Part shown: in pieces, positions 12,201 through 22,090 of the stretch
Numbering within the stretch: the first letter of the stretch is position 1
How the letters are laid out: every line of letters starts with the position of its first letter
DNA from: Leptidea sinapis
Taxonomy: Eukaryota; Arthropoda; Insecta; Lepidoptera; Pieridae
Reading direction: 5' to 3'
Length of the DNA stretch: 64,000 bases
Assembly: GCF_905404315.1 (NCBI RefSeq)
Contig: NC_066269.1
Coordinates: 1,860,001-1,924,000 of the forward strand
Made by a program: the position numbers and the translations under genes
Notes under the pieces: generated by a model
What the model was told of the DNA's origin: nothing
Databases searched by the model: none
What the model saw: only the letters and a program-made list of their open reading frames with translations

Positions 12201-12411
12201 CGATTTCTTCCTTGAGACATCTGGTCTTAGTACTAAGTCAATATTTTCGCCGAACAAAAACTATCTAGGTATGAGGCCGCCGAGTGCAAATCACAAAAAC
12301 GTACTGAAGCCAAAAGACGTAAAAATGCGCGTCAAAAATACCATCACAACGAATAAAATCAACGAAAAATCAATGACGACTGCTATCAAATATTTCGAGC
12401 CTTATGTGTAA
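9211..12411 (+). CDS. Large uncharacterised coiled-coil protein, terminal exon
   Basis: An uninterrupted 1066-codon frame ends with TAA. The ATG follows a consensus acceptor (ttttcag) with no spare base, so the true start could lie in an upstream exon; I kept the first Met. Residues about 5-105 are rich in Leu, Lys, Glu and Gln in a heptad-like pattern and look like a coiled coil. It is followed by a CxxC (residues about 109-112). The rest is rich in Asn, Ser, Lys and Glu and probably disordered. A proline-rich PPALPPKP stretch near residue 630 resembles an SH3-binding site. Ser-rich acidic patches lie near 885-900 and 965-980. There is no signal peptide or membrane segment. A polyadenylation signal follows at 12585. 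I do not recognise the family. An adaptor or cytoskeletal scaffold role is conceivable but is inference only. That it is a real gene is well supported by ORF length in AT-rich DNA. Confidence 0.85.
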   Translation: MDSSSEAMELRRELDAVKSALQKQSESVLKQKHQLVEAGQALVARDKQAVQERRLRQDQLALVLRSLVLLESRLTREQKQIHVSLKQKDKIIKSQQEEILKLKTRKSYCSNCQQLLGFTSEQTNIETDPEFQSLESTDSRFPHAFVRSSSYRERKSPPVFQKNTRLSKSFQLPKNDTIYCNTSSSEEGNNGNVCGKGTFIKNKQAFVRRDVLRRSRKYSGRRNSSIKISDQQKIYRHQANNSSSADDCAAMSYQVNRDDVDLTANQIANDIRIASIKIDQLICEANKKEREDILSDSEKTYATKIERLHGIKRHASDDIKANRTLFLNNVLNEKNDEKPWYCNVSDQEQDIDCMDQRLPQKTKPCDDVLIAGLNSGIINAEIISAKNEVLCNNVILNGIVDTRFDDKNNNIPSKSIQIEHINDINENWYASTSDAEEAPPNEIYKNNPVLECVNQILLQNSLDDSSNDNSKSSEAPTPSPKATTKRVQFSTLNSISYDEKVRPSTNNNTLPRADKRANKIVKFSLETASEHSYEVPNTAQGFQYEIQSIYSNEYEPIITRSTEQRSMSLPHIMEQFDNKTSVPKIKGSIVKNIAANIESRNTNNSFEFRSENNRGSMKIFNKRKVPRTPPALPPKPKNLSAKLKAENTVKSLAESLDSEAVAANQRVADVKMRNLGNTATPKNVEPDYCSISEINVPVVNNSKRDLLLTQPTVEIHNEQYNTHTANHRNNIAKVVSLPRIQNKISDIDIPKLPQVTEIIIPDDDEKPEDDHRSFQTANNHHYLVNFNIQPKIETRASIQMGNTVSSILSEINKGVKTNGKQINLTELDNQFNNVIEKPQKRNVEHKAEYFDDIDKFDLSQNFEEFKIDDELGSIVAEEYRISSGSSDGSISDAVIEHIITLPNKQNEENDEANIVKENNKFQESNEAINTGLPKNAKLSNKPDLLSNIENLETESVRNSDIESSNSSGSNSGSYNTVKCEPRMIVSSESNMKTRGAFDFFLETSGLSTKSIFSPNKNYLGMRPPSANHKNVLKPKDVKMRVKNTITTNKINEKSMTTAIKYFEPYV

Positions 12412-12584
12412 CTTTATATTTAGTATAATATATGTTAAGTACTTAACGTTAGGCTAAACTAATTATTATTTATTGTAAAAATGAACTTGCCTGCATAATA
12501 TTAGTGTAATTAATGTTTCAACCTTTATTTTGTAAATATACAATGTTCACTTATTATTTGAAAATATAATACATCTATCTGTTA

Positions 12585-12590
12585 AATAAA
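12585..12590 (+). promoter_or_regulatory. Polyadenylation signal AATAAA
   Basis: AATAAA lies 174 bases after the stop of the 1066-codon exon and is the clearest candidate for its 3' end. Confidence 0.6.
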
Positions 12591-12599
12591 TCACTTGTT

Positions 12600-14449
12600 T
12601 TATTCTCCAACTATTTTATGAATTATATTCTCCATAAAGTCAAAGTCATTGCTCCTAACGGACGAGGTGCGGCTCACTTGAGTGTAGGTGATTACTGCTC
12701 CTCATTCAACAAGAATTTTTATCCTCATGGTACTTGTTTAAAAACTTAGGAAGCAACTTGCATTCAGCACCACAGTAATAGTGAAAGGTAACAAGTCGTC
12801 TTGTCAGAAAATAATATAATTGAATTGGCTTCACAATAGCTAGATTCATTAAAAGGCTATTTATAAAATATATCCTAGAAGACTTGTATTTGTTGAAGAC
12901 TTTATATTTAGTATTTGTAATTACTGGATGCAACTTCTTATTGTGACAAGACCATCATGTTCATCAAGCATCCCTTACACAAATAATGAGTTCAGGCTCT
13001 AAACATTTATGCATCCAATATACGAGAATTTCTATTTATGCAGTTAATTCTTTATTACTTTTTATGAAATAATTTATATTATTTAAACACGACTCATATA
13101 ATTATTGGATCCTGCATCCAACCTTACACACTTACGAACTTATTTGTTATGTATTGTTACAATTGTAAAATACTCTATTTGATTGAAAAGAGTGGCCGTT
13201 GATTTTTTTTTATATCTTCTTCTCATGAGCTCAACTTTTCACGAACATATGATAAATTCAGTAATTTAAAAGAGATATTTATAGTGACGATTCAAATTGT
13301 TTAAGCATAATTGAATTTTGAAGTTTATTTGACTTTGACTTTGACTTCGCCACTCTGATACCACGGTAGGTATTTTTAAAGCAAGAAAATTCTGAAGAAA
13401 AGCTGGTCTTTCGGATCCGCTGACAAATGACTTCCTCTATGTAATAATATATCTATGTAGTGTCTACTACAAAAATATTTAAACATTTGCTGAGCTTGAT
13501 TTATGACTGCTAAACTTTTAAGGAATGGACCCTAGCCGAAAAATGGCTCTAAAACAGTGCCAAAACAACGAAAGAACTGAGAATTATGTTTTTTGAATAC
13601 GAGGTTTTAGGGCGAAATAAAACTAAACATATTGTACAAATACCGTGATACCTCAAATGAAAGTTGACTGGACATACACTAAGGAGGGTAAAACCAAATG
13701 ATAGTAAGCTACTAATAAGGTACCTATTATTGAGATGTGAATGCCGCGACAAATGGTGGGAAGAGTGAAATTTGTAATATGGCTGGAACAGGTCAGTCCT
13801 CCTGAAAACGTGAACTGGAAAGGTCACGAAACGTCGGGTTAGCTAAAATAATAATAAAAATGTAACTTTTACGCTACGCTAAAAACACAGTTACACGCGT
13901 TTCAATCCTTTGAAAAGTGTTTTATATGGAATAAGTTAGAGAAAATGGCAAGGGATAGAGTGCTGTGGAATAATCTAGAAAGGGGCTTTTGCCAAAGAGC
14001 AAACTGATGTAATAATCGTTTGCTCATTAAGTCGCCAAAAATATTTATTGTTGACAGTAATGAAAGCTGATTTTATTTATTTTTATTTTTTTTGATTTAA
14101 GAATAGCCTTTGACACCAAATACCCACCTATACTTTATGTAATAAATAATAACAAATATTCTTGTCAAGTTTGCAATTATTGATGCATGCTTGTTGATCA
14201 GACTTTGCACCTGATGTTTAAAAATTATACCTCGATTTGTAATTATATCGTATTTTTGGAGGCAAATAAATTGTATTGTTATGGCTATTTTTTGCGAAAA
14301 CTCAAAGAAAAATTAATGTAAGTTGACTTCAAAATAATATTCTTTGGTTGCAATTGTCAACTGTCTAACTATCGCGCTTGATGAGATACAAGCCGTAGGT
14401 TTCATACGGACAGTCTTTAGGAGGACAAACGAGCTAACGGATCACCTGA
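12600..14449. other. AT-rich intergenic DNA
   Basis: No gene seen. Around 14380-14450 the words 'aggacaaacgagctaacggatcacctgatgttaag' resemble the 3' end of the CR1-like LINE family seen at 50353-50400, so a short remnant is likely. Confidence 0.4.
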
Positions 14450-14750
14450 TGTTAAGGTTACTATCTCAGAAATCGCCAAAATAGCGCATAGTAGAAACCA
14501 TTTCTTGACGGTTTATATAAAGCCTTATTTTATACTTATATTTACACAAAAAATAATATTATGTCTACTGAATATGAGAAGAGCATTCATTTTTTCATTA
14601 CGTTTCTATTTTTTATCGTCATTGCTTCTAACTTTTACAGTTGAAGCCATGCTAATCATTCAATCTCGTTATAAATTGTACGAAAATGTATTAATTGTGC
14701 ACCAATACTATTTAACATGACATAGTTTTGTTAAGAAAACTGTATTATGC
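14450..14750 (+). repeat. Dispersed repeat, copy 2
   Basis: Partner of 4080-4410, in the same orientation and with many small differences, so an old family. Confidence 0.6.
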
Positions 14751-15989
14751 TTGTAATAAATTAAAAAACATTGCGTGCATACAAAGTACACTTGTCAGAA
14801 GTGAAACCTGCATGGTGCATGAACCTCTAAACTGCATATGAATTCCTTGTACGTGTTGCTAGGATGACACATGATTTCAACCGCTATGAAAGACATTCCT
14901 ACCACCACTAATATATATAATAATATGTTCTCCTGGTGTCTATGTAGTAATACGTCGTGCGCTTGGAGTCAGAATATATTAAGGTATACTCGCGCCATAC
15001 TTAAGACTTTCTCTTCTTTAACTATGATCGCCTGGTACCCAAACATTGTATTGTGCTTCCTATCTCATTATCCCATGTTAAATATTATGAATTGATGTGA
15101 CTGCTCTTATTACTGTCGCTTTTTCGTTTTATCGACTTTCAAACCGCAACGATGATAAAGAAGTTTCCACTTCAATAGTATGCATATTTCTCTCTCATTC
15201 TTTGCCGGCTTCATCCTACACTTTTTTGTATTTGTGTCTCTTACCTGTCGTTTTTTCCGTTGCATCCGGTTTGAAATCACAACGATTCTAAAGAAGTTTC
15301 ACTTCAAAAAGCTTCTAATTCCAAATTAAAAGTATGGCGATCTTGTACGGGAGAGGTAACCTAGCTCTGCTCGATTCCTCAAGGCCGTTGGCTCGGGCCC
15401 CAGACTTAAAGCGATGCTAAATGCCAGCAACTTTGATCAAGTGGGAGGAGCTTGCTTCATTCCCGACTCCCGACGACAGCAGAACATTGCCGTGGCACAA
15501 CGTACCTACGTCCGCACTGTGTAAATGTCTGGACTCTGGTAATTGGCTGGTTTGTAAAGCATGAAAAATGTAACGCCTGATCATATTTTGCGAGTGAATA
15601 CTTTCATACTTGACTTTCGTTGAAAAGTAAGGCGTAAGCAGTTATATGCTTACAGTCCTTGTTATTGATTAATTATTCTAATAATAAAAGTACTTAAGTA
15701 GTACTAAATCTTACACAATAAAAGTACAAGCTTTAGGAAAATAACTCTGAAAAACTTCGTTTCGTACTAAACAAATGCGCCACGAGAAACAAACTGTTTT
15801 ACTGTAAATGAAAATGGTGGTTAAAAATAGCTCTGGAGTATTAACTATAACCAACAGTTAGCATTGGCAAGTTTCAAATAACTTATGGGTATGTCAAAGA
15901 AGATAAAGTTGTGTTCAAAGCTCCAAATGCAATAATTTCACCATAAAAATTGTCTTAGAATGCGTGACCGGCCTTTTAAATAGCTTTTA
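14751..15989. other. Intergenic, nothing recognised
   Basis: I see no conserved ORF, RNA or repeat here that recurs in the window. Confidence 0.45.
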
Positions 15990-15997
15990 CCTTTTAC

Positions 15998-16515
15998 CTT
16001 TGCAAAGGATGCCGGCTAGATTATGGGTACCACAATGGCACCTATTTCTGCCGTGAAGTAGTAATGTGTAAGCATTACTGTGTTTCGGTCTGAAGGGCGC
16101 CGTAACTAGTGAAATTACTGGGCAAATGAGACTTAACATCTTATGTCTCAAGATGACGAGCGCAGTTGTACCACTCAAAATTTTTGGATTTTTCAAAAAT
16201 TCCGAGCGGCACTGCATTGTAAAAGGCAGGGCGTATCAATTACCATCACTTGAACGTCCTGTTCGTCTCGTCCCTTATTTTCATACAAAATAAATTAAAA
16301 CAACTACTTTTTAAGGTACCCCTCGTAACACCGCGCACGGAATTTCTTTCTATAGTTTGGTTGTACGTGGAACAAAGTTATTTGAAATCTGCTCTGTAGA
16401 AGAATACCAAACATCCAGATGGTAGAGATAATGAGTGTTGGGGGTGTCATGAGAAGGTGAAATTCGGCGGCAGGAATCAGGTCAAACAGCTGTCCAATTG
16501 GTCGAATGAATAAAA
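15998..16515 (+). repeat. Composite repeat: repeat X joined to a CR1-like LINE fragment
   Basis: Repeat X (15998-16290) is followed by 'attaaaacaactacttttt' and then, from about 16315, by a reverse-strand piece of the LINE family at 50500-50690 ('gaattcggcggcaggaatc' type words). The unit 16001-16400 is nearly identical to 35616-36008, and its second half is identical over long runs, so the composite has been copied as a unit. Confidence 0.8.
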
Positions 16516-16818
16516 CTTTACCGCCTACAGAAAATTTTGATGGCAACGTGTACATTGTACCTACTGTTTAATAAGTTACAGTACAATATTTAGTTTAATT
16601 CAAGTTTTTGTTTTTATATTAGTAATTTTAATACAAACATCACGCTTATACGATTTTTATACTCGACTGCACGAGTTGGTTGATCTGTTTATGAGTCTGT
16701 GTGTGCATATTTCTTTGTGAAACCTAAACAACAAATTTTTCAGAAAACACGTTTATATGAATATACTAGTTCCATGGTTATGAATAAATATACATATCTT
16801 CTATAAAAACAAACAACA

Positions 16819-16824
16819 TTTATT
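16819..16824 (-). promoter_or_regulatory. Polyadenylation signal AATAAA (minus strand)
   Basis: It sits 99 bases after the stop of the 140-codon minus-strand ORF, at a fitting distance for that gene's 3' end. Confidence 0.45.
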
Positions 16825-16922
16825 CAATATAATAACAAAATTATTCAATTTAACAATACCAACATTTACATTGACTTGTATTACAACAGCTAAGCTAGAA
16901 TAAAACATTAAATTAATTTCTA

Positions 16923-17345
16923 TTAAAACTTCCTTACAAATCTCTTCAATCGATTTAAAACATTATGTAACCTTCTTTGTCTCGTTTTAAGCGTGCTTTC
17001 CTTGGTCTGTGAGCTGTTTATATCATCATTGTTAGAGAATACTTTATCATCGGAGCCAATTTCGTCACCTGACAAGTATAAAGATTCACAGGACGACCCC
17101 AAGTCACTGGTAGAAGGCATTCTTGGCATAGATATATCACAAAATGATTCTTTTCTCCTTTGCCTGCACATCGTCTGGTTTCTTATATTGCAGAAAAAAT
17201 CTTCAGAAGAAAACGTTGTTTTCGGTAGATCAATGTCGACTGGCAGACATGTTCTGACGTCACAGGAATCTTCTAGATCGATTGGCATTCCCCATTCACG
17301 GTCCAAGGCACGGAAAGCAACGGTCAAATGCAAATGCAGATCCAT
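16923..17345 (-). CDS. Uncharacterised 140-aa protein
   Basis: A single open frame with ATG in a good context (AAATGG) and an AATAAA 99 bases after the stop. The N-terminal third is ordinary in composition (Asp, Leu, Cys). The middle (residues about 75-115) is rich in Ser, Asp and Glu. The last 25 residues are strongly basic (TRQRRLH...RLKRFVRKF) and could form an amphipathic helix or nuclear-localisation-like tail. No signal peptide or membrane segment is seen. I do not recognise the family. The opposite strand also carries a 150-codon frame, but that one has no start context or known motif. It could be a complete small gene or the last exon of a longer one. Confidence 0.55.
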   Translation of the reverse strand: MDLHLHLTVAFRALDREWGMPIDLEDSCDVRTCLPVDIDLPKTTFSSEDFFCNIRNQTMCRQRRKESFCDISMPRMPSTSDLGSSCESLYLSGDEIGSDDKVFSNNDDINSSQTKESTLKTRQRRLHNVLNRLKRFVRKF

Positions 17346-17999
17346 TTCAAATAAATTCGTTCTTCACTTGTTACTCCGACAAATGTATTATGCAATATGG
17401 TTATTCGAAATAAATTTCAACTTATATATACTCCAAATTAATTAATATTGAAAGGGTTAATTATCAAATTACTAATTTCATACTAGATGCACCTGCTATT
17501 ATGGTATATTAAGTAATATATCAATTTGTGCAATATTACTAATTAATCACAGTACTTAAAGGGTGATTATAATTTAACCCTTTATTATTTTCAAAGGTTA
17601 CGTTATTGTTTATTATATCAGTAAAAGTAACCTGCTTAATTAATAAATATTAGTTATATTATTTATTTTATGTTTTAGTGCATTCCTCAACTTTCCGATA
17701 TCGGCTATAAGAATATTTTGTAAGTCATATAATTTTGATGTCAAATACATGTTGTTATGATTATTTGCCGATAAATTTTAGGATTCCGAACCCGAAAGGT
17801 AATCGGGACCCATATTACCAACTCTAGGCGGGGTAGGGAACCCTGCAGTGCCCTTTCCATTTGAGCGCCAACAGGGAAAAGCAGCTCGAATAATTTTACT
17901 TGATTTTTGGGAATTACGCAGAGAAATGAAGACATCACTTAACTTTTTTTTAACGAGCGTACGGGTCACCTGGTATTAAGTGATGACCGCCGGCCACAT
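17346..17999. other. Intergenic, nothing firm
   Basis: AT-rich DNA. A GC-richer patch at about 17770-17950 has short overlapping minus-strand frames without a recognisable motif. Confidence 0.4.
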
Positions 18000-18205
18000 T
18001 ATATTTCAACAACAGAGGAATCACAGGAGCGTTGCCGGCCTTTAAGGAAGGTGTACGCGCTTTTTTGAAGGTACCCATGTCTTATCGTCCCGGAAACACA
18101 AGCACAAGGAAGCTTATTCCGCAGCTTTGTTGTACCTACGTGGAAGAAAGTTCCTTGAAAACCGCACTGTGGAGGACCGCTACACAGCCAGGTGGTAGGG
18201 ATGAA
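17945..18205 (-). repeat. CR1-like LINE 3' fragment
   Basis: On the plus strand it matches 50370-50600 in order: 'aacgagcgtacgggt', 'gaggaatcacaggagcg', 'gccggcctttaaggaaggtg', 'tacccatgtcttatcgtcccgg'. It corresponds to the end of the reverse transcriptase ORF and 3' tail of that family, on the minus strand. Confidence 0.75.
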
Positions 18206-18324
18206 TTATGCTTATTTATTTAACTTCAAAATGCAAAACCATTTCTTGGAATGCTGACGCACATTTCTTAAGCTCTCGTTGGTTGAGGGTTTCCACCAGT
18301 TGAGCTACTTATCCGTTTGTAGTA

Positions 18325-18412
18325 GTATCTAGTAGTTATCAGAAATGACATCAAAAAGAATTCTAAGGGAAATAATTTTGAGAAAATAAATGCCTTTTAT
18401 GCCTTTTTTATG
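18325..18412 (+). repeat. Short dispersed repeat (inverted partner near 46845-46920)
   Basis: The block 'gaaatgacatcaaaaagaat...gagaaaataaatgcc' recurs in inverse orientation at about 46845-46920. Family unknown. Confidence 0.6.
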
Positions 18413-18479
18413 CCCCATGTGTGTCTGTCTGTCTCATAGAGCGTAATAGTAAGGTACCTAGCTGACAATGAATTAGGTA

Positions 18480-19090
18480 CATACGAAGAAATTCAGTATA
18501 TATTGCAGATTGGATTGGGAAGCGTTCACAAGATTTTAGACGAGCACCTTCACGTGAGAAGGATAGTTTCTGGGTGACGCACAACCTCACCGAAGCTGAG
18601 AAGCTGGCCCGTATAGAATGGTGTCGTAACATGATCAATAAATTTGAAACAGGCTGGTGACGACTCCTGGATTTATTAAGACGATCCCGAAACACAGCGT
18701 CAGTCTACAGTGTGGTCAAACGACTTTGGTTTTGCGTTTCAAAGCGACTCAATGCCTACCAAATTGAAGCGCTTGAGAAACGCAGGTTAAATTATGATCG
18801 CTAGTTTCTTCACTGTGACGGGGTATTTCGCATCGATTCCATTACGAAATCAATTTGCTGCATTAACGCCAAATGGTATCCTACTAAATACTTGCTAAAA
18901 GTTTTCACAGCCATGAGCCACTGGCGACCGAATATAGCGGGCTCCGCGGGCTATTGCTTCACCACGACATCCCGCCCGCGCACATTGCGTTCCAAACAAG
19001 GGACTTCCTGGACACCACACCGGTCAAAGTCACGAGTCATCCTCCATACAGTCCTGATCTAGCTCCGTGTGATTTCTCTTTCAAATAATT
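18480..19090 (+). pseudogene. Decayed mariner transposase
   Basis: Plus-strand fragments spell mariner motifs in order: DDSWIY (18659-18676), HHDIPPAH (about 18961-18984) and HPPYSPDLAPCDF (about 19036-19074). The second and third acidic residues are both Asp, in one frame, with exactly 34 residues between them, the D34D spacing of mariner. Several stops and frame changes break the rest. The N-terminal DNA-binding part is missing or too worn to see. Confidence 0.8.
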
Positions 19091-19441
19091 CTTCCTTCAT
19101 TTCCAGAAAATTTACAAAATAAAAAACAACTGATATTAACTATATAGATAAGCATTTTATTTCGTTGTTGTCAAAACCATACTCTTCCGGCGCAGTCTTA
19201 AGTCCTAGGTCCTGATTGGACGGAGCCCTCAAACCAGAAACACAGAAGTCAATATTCAGATTCGCCAACACCAGACACAATTTTTGCTTACAATAGGTAT
19301 GTTGTGATTATAATCTTACGAATTACAATATATTGCGGTCGTTACCTGACTAACAGCATTTAGTACACTGCTTCCGCTCACCTCGGTTGACTGAATTGTT
19401 TGCATTGCGAATATATCGATATAATATGATAGCAGTAGGAC

Positions 19442-20921
19442 CAGTGGTGTAACTATACCATCTGGGGCCCGTGGCAAATAATTTTGATGGGGCCCTATCA
19501 GTAAAAATCATCACATTGTACTCAGTTTAATTTTAATAAACTTCGAGATTTTCAGCGTACTCAATTTATCAAACACGTTGTATATGTCCCACTAATGGTA
19601 ATAGGCTTCCTCTCTTAGACGAGAGGGAATGGTCTGTAGTCCCCACTCTAGCCCAATGCCTATTGCAGACTACACATTCATCCATAGAACATAATATCTC
19701 AAAGCATTCATCATCTATTCGCTAGCTTTTCGGTGAAGGAACAACATCGTGAGGAAACCTGCATACATTTTACAATGAAATAAAAATAAAAATTTCATTT
19801 CAATAAGATGTTTTCTTAAGAAAATTTTTTTTCGGACTTTCTGTTCCGCAAATGTGTTTTCTTAAATATTAAATAAAATAATCTTAAATAGGTTTTTATA
19901 AATTTTAGTTTTGAAAATGATCGTTCAGCAACTAGCTGTAGTCACAGGAATTGTAAGAAATAACATTAATGCAGTGCATACTTCAGGAAGGCTGCAGGAC
20001 ATAAAATGATTTTATATTATTAATAAATCAAAAAGATTTTTCTATTTCGTCTCTGAAAGTTGATCGAAAACTGAAAATTTCTCTTGCAAATCAAGAACGT
20101 CATTGTTGCAAATGATTTAGGTCTTTTTTATATATCTCAACAAATTCTAGAGCTTTTTTTAACAGATTAGTGTCATTTAAAACTTTTAAAGTGGAAGGCA
20201 GCAAAACACTGAAATTTTAAACAATTTCATTCATTGGAAGGTAACGCGATTTCAGTTGCTTTATAATTATGTCCAACACTCAATAAAATATGTTCATTCA
20301 TTTTATTAAATTTAAAAGATCGGTGGCTTGAGACTGAAGTGCTATAGTAGTATAAAATTGTAGTTTTCGATATTCTTTTTGAGAGAGATAGCTTCATTTC
20401 TTTCATCTGCTTTGTAATTTAACAGAATTGTTTTCGTTAGCGCTTTTTGGACTTCAACAAACCTAACTTTTAAAGCAAAAACGGCATCATAAATCCTGCC
20501 CATAGTAGGATTTAATGTTTTTAATGTTATTGAAGTTGAAGACTCACTTTCTTTATTAGATATAAAACTTGATAAAATATTCCATCTTTTGATACTAAGC
20601 CCAAAAAAATAATAAATTTGTTGAACTGTTTGAAAAAAATTTTGAATATCAATAACCTCTCTCATTGCATCATTGAGTACTAAATTTAAATTATGAGCAG
20701 CATAGTGAACATATAGGCCAGTTTTTTTACGGTCATAAGTACGTAAAAGTACTCATTACGGGTAACGTGTACATCTCTAAAAATTATGAATTGAAATGCT
20801 AAACGATTAACTTGAAATTGTAAAGTCTTTAGTTGTCTCTCTTACAATATTTAAAAAATATTTTTGAGCTCGCAGCCTCTTGTTTTTTTGCCAGCCCTGC
20901 CACCCTATTGTTACGCCACTG
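19442..20921 (-). mobile_element. Decayed hAT transposon with perfect 8-bp target duplication
   Basis: The ends are inverted repeats: left CAGTGGTGTAACTATA, right (reversed) CAGTGGCGTAACAATA. AGTAGGAC flanks both sides (19434-19441 and 20922-20929). Inside, minus-strand frames resemble hAT transposases of the ZMYM1-like group. An 'AAHNLNLVLNDA' stretch is followed by 'FFQTVQQIYYFFG', 'SIKRW' and 'LKTLNPT' (about 20700-20480), and the C-terminal dimerisation region shows 'LFLTIPVT' and a damaged 'SFSKLK' (about 19960-19880). Stops and deletions make it inactive. Confidence 0.9.
20342..20665 (-). pseudogene. hAT transposase fragment
   Basis: The longest surviving frame of the hAT element (107 codons) carries the block just after the first catalytic region: 'QNFFQTVQQIYYFFG', 'KRWNILS' and 'LKTLNPT', then 'YDAVFALKVRF', as in ZMYM1/hAT-type transposases. 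The Trp expected after 'NPT' is changed. It is a relic inside the element at 19442-20921, with no sign of host domestication. Confidence 0.75.
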
Positions 20922-20929
20922 AGTAGGAC

Positions 20930-21499
20930 TGTATATGTAGTATTGGTTCAGGGCAGTACTGCCACCCAATCTATTTCAGCAAAAAGCAATCATATTTTAT
21001 ATTATTTATTAATTATTGCTTCTTGATGCCTCATATAACTTGTACAATGTAAATGTAACAATATCTCATAAGTACCTAAAACAAAGATGCACTTTTAATG
21101 AATTAAGTAACTCCTCTGGATGGCTCACTAGGAAACCCTGTGCAGAGCCAACCAGTGATTCCCATCTGCTATGTAATTTAACTTATGAGAATTTTAAAAG
21201 TAAACAATATTTATTTACTTAACTAATTTTAAAATATACCTATCTAATAATAAGGAATATATTAAAATTATACGATTTATTATATTTATATAAGCTCAGT
21301 TCACATTATTCCAGTCCAGTAAGCCAGCGAGTAGTCCACATTATTCCAGTCATTAAAAAAGTGTAAGATCGGCAACACATATAAGTAACAATGTTTTTCA
21401 AGATTGATGTTTAGAAATTTTTTCAAAATTATTCTATTATTACTGTTAGAAGAAGGAAATGACAAAATGGAAAAAGAACTAAAAAAGAAAAAGCGAATT
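20930..21499. other. Intergenic, nothing recognised
   Basis: No supported gene or repeat. Confidence 0.4.
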
Positions 21500-21860
21500 T
21501 GAGTGAGAAATTGTATAAGCTCATTCCAATGTGTGTTGCCAGTGATGACTTATGGTTTGCAAACATGGTTGCTTACTATGGCCCTGATCAGAAAGCTCAT
21601 GGTCACTCATAGCCCACATAATTTTGAAACTAAATTGGCAGTGGGCAGGGTACATAGTTTGACAAACAGATGGGGCAGTCAATTCCTCGAATTGTGAATA
21701 TGTAGATGCAGTGTTGGTAGGCCCCCACAAGATGGACCAATGATCTGGTCAAAATCGCCCAAATATGTTTATACAGATGAGGGCAGCACAGGACCAATTG
21801 TCATGGAGATCTTTGCTGGGAGGCCTCTGTCCAGCAGTGAACATCTTCCGGCTAATGATG
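21500..21860 (+). pseudogene. RTE-type LINE, 3' end of reverse transcriptase ORF
   Basis: Plus-strand frames give 'VLPVMTYG', a Trp-Leu-Leu stretch, 'VGRPP' and a damaged Trp-rich end, matching the end of RTE-like endonuclease-reverse transcriptases. The 5' part is absent. Short copies of the same tail lie at 47100-47155 and 47816-47950. It is broken by frameshifts. Confidence 0.7.
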
Positions 21861-22057
21861 ATCCCATTAGACATTATCCTGTCACCTATGAATACACTAA
21901 ATATAGCAGTATAATAATTTTCATAGAGATTGCTTAACCAATAAGAGATTGGTGTACTGCAGCACAACCTTGTAGCAGGCTGTGGATACCAAAATGAATG
22001 CTCTATGAAGAAATGAAATCCATAATTTTATATACATAAGAACATAACTTTTTAACA

Positions 22058-22063
22058 TTTATT
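22058..22063 (-). promoter_or_regulatory. Polyadenylation signal AATAAA (minus strand)
   Basis: It lies 28 bases after the stop of the C1orf131-like gene. Confidence 0.55.
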
Positions 22064-22090
22064 AATAATAATAAAGTCCTGATATATAAC

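Noticed and set aside
16993..17445. 150-codon plus-strand frame opposite the 140-aa ORF
   Set aside because: It mirrors the minus-strand ORF, has no recognisable motif and no polyadenylation signal in place. The minus-strand frame has better start and end signals.
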